Positions 43,001-49,580 of a DNA stretch of 64,000 bases are shown here, one piece after another. A program made the position numbers and the translations under genes. The first letter of the stretch is position 1. The number at the start of each line of letters is the position of its first letter. The stretch spans positions 1-64,000 of the forward strand of contig CBFHAI010000015.1 of NCBI GenBank assembly GCA_965653565.1, in the 5' to 3' direction. The DNA comes from JALCLA01 sp965653565. GTDB taxonomy: Bacteria; Pseudomonadota; Gammaproteobacteria; Xanthomonadales; Xanthomonadaceae. The notes below the pieces were generated by a model. It did no database searches, was not told the origin of the DNA, and saw nothing but the letters and a program-made list of their open reading frames with translations.

Positions 43001-43136
43001 GGCGCGGGAGGCGAGTGGGACGCCTGCGGTAGATACGGCGAGGCTGAACTGGTTGGCGAAAAAGGTCACTGTAGACGGGGTAACCGACGGGTGGAAATTA
43101 ACTATCGCAGATAGCGAAAATGTTCAGTTCCACTAA
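40050..43136 (+). CDS. secreted multiheme cytochrome c, six CxxCH plus one CxxCK
   Basis: A 1028-residue exported protein (signal peptide 1-27). CxxCH sites are at 237 (CSNCH), 347 (CVGCH), 434 (CLQCH), 496 (CTVCH), 582 (CGSCH) and 653 (CQDCH). A CFDCK at 181-185 resembles the lysine-ligated heme site of NrfA, but lies in a segment (VWYSPDMLAWM, GAIVIKEMWPS, FTGWYGDGY) that looks cytochrome P460-like, so it may be a non-heme pair. The last 370 residues hold no hemes and appear beta-rich (TAKITVEPKWDAKTGTLEAQVSVDNLAGHKLPSGVSFRRAFIEF). Ligation needs the Ccm system encoded at 8.7-15.6 kb. It probably belongs functionally with the preceding redox operon. Exact reaction unknown. Confidence 0.88.
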   Translation: MSRTSRQGLALFACLLLTIGSPPARADAALPSCAADAKCEPIAAKNPARCLELEAQLRAPKNYIANGQIRLDVYEAIVAEWMGDFCYRVRQDDAYVWPHDRTARDTGPFFAQIIDNQVVPKAVTTHVVARVWYSPDMLAWMRKNRPANEADAPANPDPIPDGAIVIKEMWPSPAAQFTGECFDCKKPRSGAVIFVRDAQSFSAGWFTGWYGDGYKPDWPPAASNPLTSMGDGGQQFCSNCHASTEPGNTFVSMNNIDGHPATFVTQNVAPNAAKSLPPARHVDNALPPTKLEPVDDSLAQPNPNFAKTYIDLNPNGATPQNFPSQTFDGVLVPGHGPLDHFMPSSQCVGCHQAGATGLQIDMLDYGASVLRGDSLKPVSVSPYSLWSSSPMGLAGRDPIFFAQLESEQIIHADLDKYASPAQKTAMRSLIQDTCLQCHGVMGQRQHAIDTHAATGSCKPFARETANATPYPQTNMPWDMQAQQATYGALARDGISCTVCHRLAIDEQADAVKGMPWNTCVEQKQASLNPNYTGFASTFSGAFLVGAADELNGPFEDPLVKPMENALRLTPKHNASISTSEVCGSCHSIHLPVLDREQPEDRCQPQTHPPDPLRCFPKRYEQTTYPEWAFSGYRSGMLGEQPLPSGPGATPKTCQDCHMPSRNADGTPIKSKIAAIEEYSNYPQTDYRLDAKEIDLPVREGYAQHVLVGLNIFLIEMAQQFPDVFGIRSEDPGLGGSNLAPLQVTENAILDQAANATAKITVEPKWDAKTGTLEAQVSVDNLAGHKLPSGVSFRRAFIEFSVLDDKGDTLWISGATNDMGVLVDSYGAPLPGEFWWSQACVRQPNAWQPHYQRIEKPEQVQIYQELITDAQGQLTTSFLAINEHVKENRLQPHGFLDEDARIAIAAAFGDNTPGPQPGIFAMDENLGRAVGPEGEAEHDPDYHNGSGIDRVTYSVAGLGAKPAAVRARLFYQAIPPYFLQDRFCVAREASGTPAVDTARLNWLAKKVTVDGVTDGWKLTIADSENVQFH

Positions 43137-43158
43137 GACGCTGCACCCTATGTGGATT

Positions 43159-43178
43159 CCGGCGACGTTGATCGCCGG
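43159..43178 (+). terminator. hairpin after the multiheme gene
   Basis: CCGGCGA and TCGCCGG form a 7-bp stem with a 6-nt loop, followed by TT. It lies 22 bp after the stop codon. Beyond it, sequence composition changes to a lower-GC accessory block. Confidence 0.55.
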
Positions 43179-43419
43179 TTCCGGACATTGTTGAACTCGG
43201 CGCTGGCGTTGATCAGGCCTCAGGTCTGCTTGCGGACGAAAGCCATGTGTACGAAGTCAAGGCGACCACGACAGTCGCAGCGGAACCCGGCGTATTCGCG
43301 CCGGGCTACTTGCACCAACGAGCACTCCGGTCGCACTTCTGCCCGCGAACCGGGAAAGGCGGGTAACTTCTCACAAGATCGTGCAAAATCGACCTGTCAC
43401 ACATCCAGAGGGATCGAAC

Positions 43420-44577
43420 GTGGGGAATGGTCAGGACGAAGATTGGAACGAAGAGCTGGAGGAAGAAGTCTCCGCCGAGGGCGTGGAGTCTCTTGTTGTT
43501 TATTCGCGCGATTGGACGGTCGACACCATCCTGCGCCAAATCGAGCAGGGCAACATTAATCTGAATCCTGGGTTCCAGCGACGTAATGCTTGGAACGATG
43601 TCAAACGCAGCAAGCTGATTGAGTCGCTGATCATCGGTGTGCCTGTTCCTGAGATTGTTCTCGCAGAAGACCTGACGCGCAAGAAATCTTTCATCGTGAT
43701 TGATGGCAAGCAGCGGTTACTTGCGCTCGCCGGATTTGCTGAGCCGGACAGATACCCTTTTTGGGACCGCCCTCGACTCAAGAAGCTAAATACGCGGAGC
43801 GACCTCAATGGCGTGAGCTTTGCCGAGCTGACCGGGATGAGAGACGAAGCTAGGCAGCTCATGAATGCTGACATACGCTGCACGGTGATTTCGAACTACA
43901 GATCCCCCGCAGTCCTCTACGACATCTTCTACCGCCTCAATACGGGCTCAGTCCCGCTCGGATCTCAGGAGCTTCGACAAGTCCTCAATCGCGGGCCTTT
44001 TGCCGACTATCTGATCTCAGCGACTAATGAGCTCCTACCGGTGCATGGTGTGCTGCGCCTCAAGGGTCCCGACAATAGGCTGCGGGATGCAGAGATCGTG
44101 CTGCGCTACATAGCGTTTTCGATGTTTGGGATGGAGTACGGCGGGAACCTGACACCGTTCCTCGACGAGTCCATGGGTCGTATCAACAAAGACTGGAATC
44201 AGCAAGAACCCGAGGTTCGCAGGCTATTCGCCGAAATGATGAGTGCGACTGAGGCCTTGAACGAAAAGTTCGGAGTACAGCGTGTCGGACGCAAGTTCTC
44301 GGATGGCAAATGGGAATCTCGATTCAACAGAGCGCTATTTGAAGTACAGGCATACTATTTCGGGAAGGTTCCGCGAGACCTGCTCGCGAAGGTCTCCGGC
44401 GACGACGTCACGACGCGCTTTGAGGAATTCTGTGGGAGCAGCGCCGAATTTCTAGACTCAATTGAGACGTCGACGAAGAATCTTCAGCGTTACCGGAGAC
44501 GATATGAGCTTTTCCAGCGGTTTGTAAATGAGACATTCGGGGCGATGATCGACAGCGTGCCATTGCCGAACGCGTAG
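43420..44577 (+). CDS. DUF262 (ParB-like/GmrS-type) protein
   Basis: A 385-residue protein. The GTG start was chosen because AGAGGGA lies six bases upstream; an in-frame GTG 39 bp earlier has no such site. The DUF262 motifs are NPGFQRRNAWNDVKRSKLIESLIIGVPVPEIVLAED (49-84) and VIDGKQRLLAL (93-103), with FYRLNTGSVPLGSQELRQVL later. The family is a ParB/Srx-like NTP-binding nuclease fold; in GmrSD it is fused to DUF1524 and cuts modified phage DNA. No HNH (DUF1524) domain is present here. The gene begins an operon with a HEPN protein 10 bp downstream. Composition is clearly less GC-rich than the core genes. Confidence 0.88.
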   Translation: MGNGQDEDWNEELEEEVSAEGVESLVVYSRDWTVDTILRQIEQGNINLNPGFQRRNAWNDVKRSKLIESLIIGVPVPEIVLAEDLTRKKSFIVIDGKQRLLALAGFAEPDRYPFWDRPRLKKLNTRSDLNGVSFAELTGMRDEARQLMNADIRCTVISNYRSPAVLYDIFYRLNTGSVPLGSQELRQVLNRGPFADYLISATNELLPVHGVLRLKGPDNRLRDAEIVLRYIAFSMFGMEYGGNLTPFLDESMGRINKDWNQQEPEVRRLFAEMMSATEALNEKFGVQRVGRKFSDGKWESRFNRALFEVQAYYFGKVPRDLLAKVSGDDVTTRFEEFCGSSAEFLDSIETSTKNLQRYRRRYELFQRFVNETFGAMIDSVPLPNA

Positions 44578-44587
44578 GTAGGTAACT

Positions 44588-45229
44588 ATGCCTACGTTCG
44601 CCGAACTGAAAACCGTTCTAGATGAGGAAATCCGACTTCTCGATGAGCGCTTTATGAAGCGGTGGATTCCTGCGCTTCCGGAACATGCGCCTGATGAATT
44701 TCAGCATGACGTCAAAGCCTACTGCGTGCTCGCCCACGCGGCATTCGAGGAGTTCGTAGAGGATGCTTCGCTGTTAGCCGTCAAAAATGCGCGGGATGCC
44801 TGGCTATCCAAGAAGTTCTCTCCCGCAACCGTTGCGCTCTTGGGGGCGTACACGTTCGTACTAGACATCAGTAACGACGAGGATGTTGAACAGGAGCGAA
44901 TTTTCGATCAGGTGCGTAAGGCCTTGGATGCGCACATCGATCGGCACAGCAAATCCATTTCGAATAATCATGGGTTTTCGCTGAAGTATCTGCGGTCGGT
45001 GCTATTGCCGGTAGGTATCGATATCCCGGATTCGGTAAAGCACATCGCTTCGCTAAAAGAATTGGCGGAGGCTCGTGGATCGTATGCGCACACCAGAGCG
45101 AATCGTGCGCTTTATGGCCAATGGAAGCGAGCGGATCGCCCGATGGAGCCAGAGAAGGCCAAAACTGCAGTCCACGACTGCCTAGAACTGTGTGGCTTTG
45201 TCGTAAGCAAGCTGGAAGCGATTGCTTAG
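44588..45229 (+). CDS. HEPN-domain protein, RiboL-PSP type
   Basis: A 213-residue mostly helical protein. The HEPN RNase signature R-x4-H appears as R163-GSYA-H168 in EARGSYAHTRANRAL. The N-terminal AHAAFEEFVEDASLLAVKNARDAWLSKK segment and overall length fit the RiboL-PSP HEPN group. HEPN proteins of this kind are usually metal-independent RNases or their regulators in defence and toxin-antitoxin systems. Ten bases after the DUF262 gene, it is almost certainly co-expressed. The simplest model is that DUF262 senses or binds nucleic acid or nucleotide and HEPN is the RNA-cutting effector; this is inference. Confidence 0.78.
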   Translation: MPTFAELKTVLDEEIRLLDERFMKRWIPALPEHAPDEFQHDVKAYCVLAHAAFEEFVEDASLLAVKNARDAWLSKKFSPATVALLGAYTFVLDISNDEDVEQERIFDQVRKALDAHIDRHSKSISNNHGFSLKYLRSVLLPVGIDIPDSVKHIASLKELAEARGSYAHTRANRALYGQWKRADRPMEPEKAKTAVHDCLELCGFVVSKLEAIA

Positions 45230-45236
45230 AGGGATC

Positions 45237-45263
45237 TAAAAGCACTACATGGCGATGCTTTTA
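45237..45263 (+). terminator. hairpin after the HEPN gene
   Basis: TAAAAGCA pairs with TGCTTTTA around an 11-nt loop, 8 bp after the stop codon. The TTTT lies within the 3' arm. The next 400 bp (to about 45660) contain no credible gene. Confidence 0.55.
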
Positions 45264-45713
45264 AGCCCATAGCGAGAAGAGCAAGGCGCTTTCGGAACAA
45301 CTCCTTGGCGCCCTGCGCTATGCACCATTTTCCGTCAGCTTGTGTGGCAAGCCCTCGAACACGTTGCGCAGCCATTCACCCGCGTGTAGTACGAACGTGC
45401 GGCAGTGACGGCTGAGTGGCACGAAGAGTGCGAACCGAGATCTTGTTGGTTTGCAAACGAAGGCCAGTACATGCACCCAGCTTTATGGACTTCATGGTCG
45501 CCATTCGATTGCTGTTGCTTGTTGACGCAGTAGTTGTCCACAGACGGAACCTCCATAGCAGCAGATTGCTGCTCCCCCTGCATACCTCGTTGTCATCTCA
45601 TAGGCTGCGAAAGCGCCTAACTTGATATCGCTTTTGCACGGGCGTACGCTCCTTCTCGTCGTGGTTAATCCCGCGACACGGGATTGGCGTCCCGCAATTC
45701 TCGGCGCATAGCG

Positions 45714-45835
45714 CCCATCACCGATGCCGGCGCTTTTTCATGGCCGGCACTCGGCGATGGGTCGCTCGCTTATGGCGGGCGGTGCGCGGGAGCCGAAAGG
45801 CTCGCCAGCTCCGAGAGTCTGGTACGCCAACCGCG
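45714..45835 (+). ncRNA. candidate C4-type (P1/P4 phage) structured antisense RNA region
   Basis: A strong hairpin (CCCATCACCGATGCCGGC against its near-complement, 45714-45761) is followed by GCTTATGGCGGGCGGTGCGC, a GAGCC-GAAA-GGCTC stem-loop and TCTGGTACGCCAAC. This order resembles, from memory, the C4 antisense RNAs that control antirepressor/ash-like genes of P1 and P4 phages and their chromosomal relatives. A short + frame over the region (MAGGAREPKGSPAP) resembles Ash/Icd-like peptides, as expected for such loci. An additional 7-bp hairpin (AATCCCG/CGGGATT) lies at 45667-45685. Boundaries are approximate. Confidence 0.4.
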
Positions 45836-45901
45836 CATCGTCCGTCACCTTGAGCCCATCAAGGCAGCGGACTTCCAGAGCGAGCCACGAGGAAGCCGCC
45901 A

Positions 45902-46321
45902 ATGACCCGTCCGAAGCCCCGCGCCCCAAGCGCCGCGAAGACTCACGCGCGCCGTTCGATATCGCACCCCGCCCCAGCCTCGCGACGCACCCGTGCCGCC
46001 GCCGTGATCGACACGACCGCGCGTAACCCACCGCTCGTCGCCGACGCCTCTCAACTCACCGACTTGCTCGACGCCCACATCGACCGCCTGCACGACGTGC
46101 GCGCCGTGCTGTGGGCCATCGCCGCCACGCTGCAACGCACCGCCACCGACACTACGCCACCGCGCACGCTGCTCTTCGAACTCCAACGCCTCGCCACCGC
46201 CGGCCTCACCGTCGCCAACGACTTCATCGACGCGATGACCGGCGAACGCGACTGCTTGAATCAGGACACTACACCGGCCCTGGTCGCGCCGGCATCACCG
46301 CCCGCCACCGCACCGCACTGA
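45902..46321 (+). CDS. hypothetical protein, Ala/Thr-rich helical
   Basis: A 139-residue protein with a GAGGA ribosome-binding site. The N-terminal 40 residues are basic and disordered (RPKPRAPSAAKTHARRSIS). The central part is helical (LTDLLDAHIDRLHDVRAVLWAIAATLQRT, TLLFELQRLATAGLTVANDFIDAMTGE), and the tail is Pro/Ala-rich. I do not recognise the family. Its position after the C4-like RNA candidate is typical of small accessory genes in phage-derived loci. Confidence 0.6.
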   Translation: MTRPKPRAPSAAKTHARRSISHPAPASRRTRAAAVIDTTARNPPLVADASQLTDLLDAHIDRLHDVRAVLWAIAATLQRTATDTTPPRTLLFELQRLATAGLTVANDFIDAMTGERDCLNQDTTPALVAPASPPATAPH

Positions 46322-46375
46322 GTCGAATCGAAGCTTCAACCCGATGCACGGGGACTGCATCGGGCGTCGAATCGA
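46322..46375 (+). terminator. hairpin flanked by 10-bp direct repeats
   Basis: A 9-bp stem (CCCGATGCA/TGCATCGGG, 46340-46364, 7-nt loop) follows the stop codon. GTCGAATCGA occurs on both sides (46322-46331 and 46366-46375). To the right, composition turns abruptly AT-richer. The hairpin can terminate the upstream gene; the flanking repeats could mark an insertion or recombination point. Confidence 0.5.
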
Positions 46376-46608
46376 CAATGTTGCCTTCGAAGAATGATTC
46401 ATTTTGAAGTAGCGAACTCCGTCGAAAACAATATGTGTGCTATTACCACCGCGAGCGACAGATTTGGCGAAGAAACTCGGATAATGTCCGATGAGGCGTC
46501 GGCAAGCAGGAGCACCGAGTAGAAAATCTGCCGGGAGTCCGAACATACTGGCCGCGTTACGCTCCCACTTCGAGGCATGAACTTACGTTAGCAACTACCC
46601 GTATCGAT

Positions 46609-47037
46609 ATGCTTGAGAATCTTGCAAGTACGATGAGCCTCAAGGGCGTGCTCGATGGCCTCAAGCCGTATGGCTGGGAGCACATCGATCACTGGGCCCA
46701 GGGCGAGTTCCATCACGATGTCGTGCTCCGGGTCCGGGACGTCCCTCCAGAACTGCCTGGAGACGTAATCGTCGTGAGCACCAACTGCAACGGTGGCGTC
46801 AAAGAGGTACTATGCCTCGCCGACATACCGGATCGGTGGGGATTGTGGCACTACCGCTGCCCCGAGAATCCCGAATTTGCCGGGCCTGCACCTGAGGTTC
46901 GTGGATTCGCCCGTACCGTGCATTGGTTCAACCCTTGCGAGCTTCTGAAGCCCGGAACGCGCAGCGAGTACAAGGAAGAGTTCAGGCGTCGTCAGCGCGG
47001 CGGCGGCTACGTCTGCGTCGATGCTTCGGACGAGTAG
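46609..47037 (+). CDS. hypothetical protein
   Basis: A 142-residue protein that I do not recognise. The start is uncertain: two in-frame ATGs (46609 and 46633) both lack a good ribosome-binding site. The sequence is plausible coding (GWEHIDHWAQGEFHHDVVLRVRDVPPELPGDVIVVSTNCNGGVKEVLCLADIP), with several Trp and Cys residues but no known motif and no membrane segment. Composition is less GC-rich than the core genome. The 287 bp upstream are AT-richer and hold no gene. Confidence 0.5.
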   Translation: MLENLASTMSLKGVLDGLKPYGWEHIDHWAQGEFHHDVVLRVRDVPPELPGDVIVVSTNCNGGVKEVLCLADIPDRWGLWHYRCPENPEFAGPAPEVRGFARTVHWFNPCELLKPGTRSEYKEEFRRRQRGGGYVCVDASDE

Positions 47038-47177
47038 TCTAGGCTAAGCAACGGATGATCAGGAAGAGTGTTCGAGTCGCTGATCGCGGAAGCGGGAACT
47101 GACACAACGCCCAGGGGGAGAAGCTGAGCTTTGCGATTAATCGATGGCTCGGGAACATAGCCGCTCGGAGGCCTGGC

Positions 47178-47615
47178 CTATGTTTCTTGGCGCGGGCTAT
47201 CAACAGCCGCTTCAATCTCCGCGAGTTCGCTTCTTCGCCATCCCAATTTAGCCCCACCTATCCGCACACCCTTGAGACTAGCGAAACCAATGTCTGCCGT
47301 ATGAAGATTGGCGTTTCTAAGATCAGCGCCATCTAGCCACGCACCCGCAAGCAGCGCCCCCTCAAGATCAGACTGCGATAAGTTGGCGCGTAGCAGCACG
47401 GCGTTTGCCAGATTGGCCCCCCTGAGTTTTGCGCCACTCAAATTTGCACCCGTAAGATCAGCGCTCCTAAGGTCGGCCAATGAGAGATCAAAGCCCGACA
47501 GATCCCAATCCGCGAGAAGTGCTCCGTGTAATGAGGCACCGCGTAAATTCTTTGCGGAGAGCTTTGCCGCATCAACGACAATCTCTTCTCCATCTCTTCC
47601 TTTGATAATTTTCAC
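47178..47615 (-). CDS. pentapeptide-repeat protein
   Basis: A 145-residue protein with about 15 consecutive A(D/N)LxX-type repeats (residues 20-125: LRGASLHGALLADWDLSGFDLSLADLRSADLTGANLSGAKLRGANL and onward). These form a right-handed quadrilateral beta-helix. It starts with GTG in a GTGA overlap with the Rhs-remnant gene upstream, with GGGGGAACAG as ribosome-binding site. Some pentapeptide proteins mimic DNA and inhibit gyrase; here coupling to a toxin-like gene suggests an immunity or accessory role, which is inference. Confidence 0.85.
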   Translation of the reverse strand: MKIIKGRDGEEIVVDAAKLSAKNLRGASLHGALLADWDLSGFDLSLADLRSADLTGANLSGAKLRGANLANAVLLRANLSQSDLEGALLAGAWLDGADLRNANLHTADIGFASLKGVRIGGAKLGWRRSELAEIEAAVDSPRQET

Positions 47616-48352
47616 CTGTTCCCCCAGTCAGCCGGGTCCGGCTTGATATCCCGAATTGGGTAAGCCAGCGGAGCTTGGCTTGGCGGCAGACTACCAGGAA
47701 CAATATTTGGGTCTTGCCCGAGAATTCTTGCCGCGACGTATCGATGAGCTCCCTCTACAATTACATCGCCATCGACAGAAATCGGTGGCGCAGGACTTCC
47801 GCCAGCTAGTCTCTCAACGTAATTCTTAACCACCGGCACGGAAACGCCTCGCTGGGTGGTAAGCATTTTTGAGTCTGAAAGTGCGCTGGCAATTACATCA
47901 GCTGTCACCTTGATGCCCGCTGCTAGCGGCACACTCAGGGAAGCACCGCCAATTGCATCGCCCGCCGCGATGTCGCCGACGACTACCGCCGCATTGTGGA
48001 CAGCCGCCGGATTGGCGAGCAACGCCCCTCCGCCGTAGCCGGCACCTACGATTCCCAAACCGATCAATGCGCCTGTGCCCGCGGCATCGCGTTGCGCACG
48101 AAATTCGCTGACCGATATCCGCCCCGCATTCATATCGTCGATGGCGCGATCCATGCGCCAGATCGCGACGCCCTCACGCCCGTCGGGGTCCACGAACGTG
48201 TACGGGTTGTTGTTGGCGTACCAGTAGCGATTGAAGTTCTGTTCGTCTGCGGGCTTCGGATCGGGGCTCAGAAACCGCGCAGCTGCCTGGCCGCTGACGG
48301 ACAGCAAAAGCACCCACAGCAATGCCAGCCAGATCGTCTTGTTCGTCGTCAT
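47612..48352 (-). CDS. short Rhs-core remnant with C-terminal ParB-like toxin-type domain
   Basis: A 246-residue protein with signal peptide MTTNKTIWLALLWVLLLSVSGQA. Residues 26-62 (RFLSPDPKPADEQNFNRYWYANNNPYTFVDPDGRE) are the end of an Rhs repeat-associated core, where toxin domains normally begin. A Gly/Ala hydrophobic stretch (about 85-165) follows, then VSVPVVKNYVERLAGGSPAPPISVDGDVIVEGAHRYVAARILGQDP, a ParB/Srx-like segment typical of polymorphic-toxin C-termini. The large Rhs shell is missing. It overlaps both neighbours by 4 bp, so it is part of a coupled trio. Confidence 0.7.
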   Translation of the reverse strand: MTTNKTIWLALLWVLLLSVSGQAAARFLSPDPKPADEQNFNRYWYANNNPYTFVDPDGREGVAIWRMDRAIDDMNAGRISVSEFRAQRDAAGTGALIGLGIVGAGYGGGALLANPAAVHNAAVVVGDIAAGDAIGGASLSVPLAAGIKVTADVIASALSDSKMLTTQRGVSVPVVKNYVERLAGGSPAPPISVDGDVIVEGAHRYVAARILGQDPNIVPGSLPPSQAPLAYPIRDIKPDPADWGNR

Positions 48353-49353
48353 TGCCCTGCTCCTATTCGCTTCTTCTCGCGTTCGATCTCTTCCAGATAC
48401 GCCGCTTGCCATTCGGGCGTCGAATTCGGCTCCTTCCAGCCCAGCGCTTCGGCTTCGGCGAACAGGTTCAGGTTGGCCTGTTGCATGAAGCGGACTTCTG
48501 CGCGGAGTTCGGGCGGGATGTCGGTGGCGTCCGGGTATTGTCGCTCGATCGGTTTCAGCATCAGGAAGTAGCCGGAGCCCGCGTGCAGCAGGGCACCCAC
48601 ATTGCGTGGGTCGAAGCTCAGTGCCAGATCTGCCGTCGCGATCTTCGCCATTGCGAAGTCTTCGGTTCTGTAATGTTCCATCAGCACGCCGAGCAATTCG
48701 GCCAAGCTTTCGCGTGGAGTCAAGGGCCGCAGATAGATTCCGCTTTCGAGGGCCCGCTCGGAGATATCGAGTAGTCGGACGTAGCTGCTGTCGTACTTGA
48801 AGCCGCCGGATGTGGCTTCCACGTTGAGCCATTCGCCACCATCGTCGAGGTATTTGACGAGCAGGTGGTGCGGCGCGGCGGCCAACGTCACGCGCAGGCC
48901 CAGTTTCTGGCCGAGGATGGCGAACAGTATCGGCATCGATACGCAGTTTCCCTTGCGGGTGGCGAGGTATCGGGCGAGTTGCTTGGTCCGCGGGTCGTGG
49001 CCCATCGGATCGTCGAGGTCGTAGCCGAACGGACGATGATCGTTCCAGGGCCCGGGCTCGTAGAGCGACGAGAGCAGCAGATCGAGTTTCGCCCGGTTGG
49101 ACGCGCCACTCGGGAAGCGGGCCCGAGTCCGGGCGACCCAGTCGTCGATTTGCCGGAAGGTGGCCTGCGCGTCGATCGCCGGATCGATCACACGATCGAT
49201 GGCGATTTTCGCTTGTGCCAGATCGACTTCGGCATCGGGCACGTCGAGCAATAGGCGAAGCGATTGCAGGTCCGCGGCCGGATTGGATTCTGCCGCGTGC
49301 GCCGGTAGGCCAGAACCCAGGCACGCGAGTGCGATCAACAGGCTTTTCAGCAT
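48349..49353 (-). CDS. secreted transglutaminase-like (SirB1-type) protein
   Basis: A 334-residue protein with signal peptide MLKSLLIALACLGSGLPAHAAE. The core has the cysteine-protease-like triad pattern LATRKGNCVSMPILFAILGQKLGLRVTLAAAPHHLLVKY...EWLNVEATSGG (Cys about 136, His about 163, Asn/Glu in NVEAT). The C-terminal part is helical with TPR-like segments (FAMAKIATADLALSFDPRNVGALLHAGSGYFL). It is first of a three-gene coupled operon. Cross-linking, deamidating or proteolytic activity is possible; partner unknown. Confidence 0.8.
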   Translation of the reverse strand: MLKSLLIALACLGSGLPAHAAESNPAADLQSLRLLLDVPDAEVDLAQAKIAIDRVIDPAIDAQATFRQIDDWVARTRARFPSGASNRAKLDLLLSSLYEPGPWNDHRPFGYDLDDPMGHDPRTKQLARYLATRKGNCVSMPILFAILGQKLGLRVTLAAAPHHLLVKYLDDGGEWLNVEATSGGFKYDSSYVRLLDISERALESGIYLRPLTPRESLAELLGVLMEHYRTEDFAMAKIATADLALSFDPRNVGALLHAGSGYFLMLKPIERQYPDATDIPPELRAEVRFMQQANLNLFAEAEALGWKEPNSTPEWQAAYLEEIEREKKRIGAGQ

Positions 49354-49580
49354 CGTCGGGCCGCCGTCATGACGCAGGTGCGCCGGTAGTGAGCGGGCGG
49401 GCCAGATAAGGGACGACTCCGAAGAACTGCCCCTAGCTTTGGTCCACCCTCGCTACCAATAAACGACGCGGGGCGGCCGATCGCACAAACATCGTCCTCT
49501 GAACTTTGCGCCGCCCTCGGCATGACATGGCATGGCGATCAGGTCTTGGCCGGATGCGCACAATGCACCACTCGTCGCCG

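Noticed and set aside
43152..43419. A + strand frame between the multiheme and DUF262 genes
   Set aside because: Low-quality Arg/Ser/Cys-rich translation, no ribosome-binding site, and it overlaps the DUF262 start.
45724..46026. A 100-codon frame with MAGGAREPKGSPAP, similar to Ash/Icd peptides
   Set aside because: It overlaps the structured RNA candidate and the better-supported gene at 45902, and lacks a ribosome-binding site. I use it only as support for the C4-type interpretation.
48353..49324. N-terminal extension of the Rhs-remnant frame through the transglutaminase gene
   Set aside because: The extension overlaps a gene with a signal peptide and Cys-His triad in another frame, and is Arg/Pro-rich. 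The start at 48352 gives a signal peptide and a 4-bp overlap.
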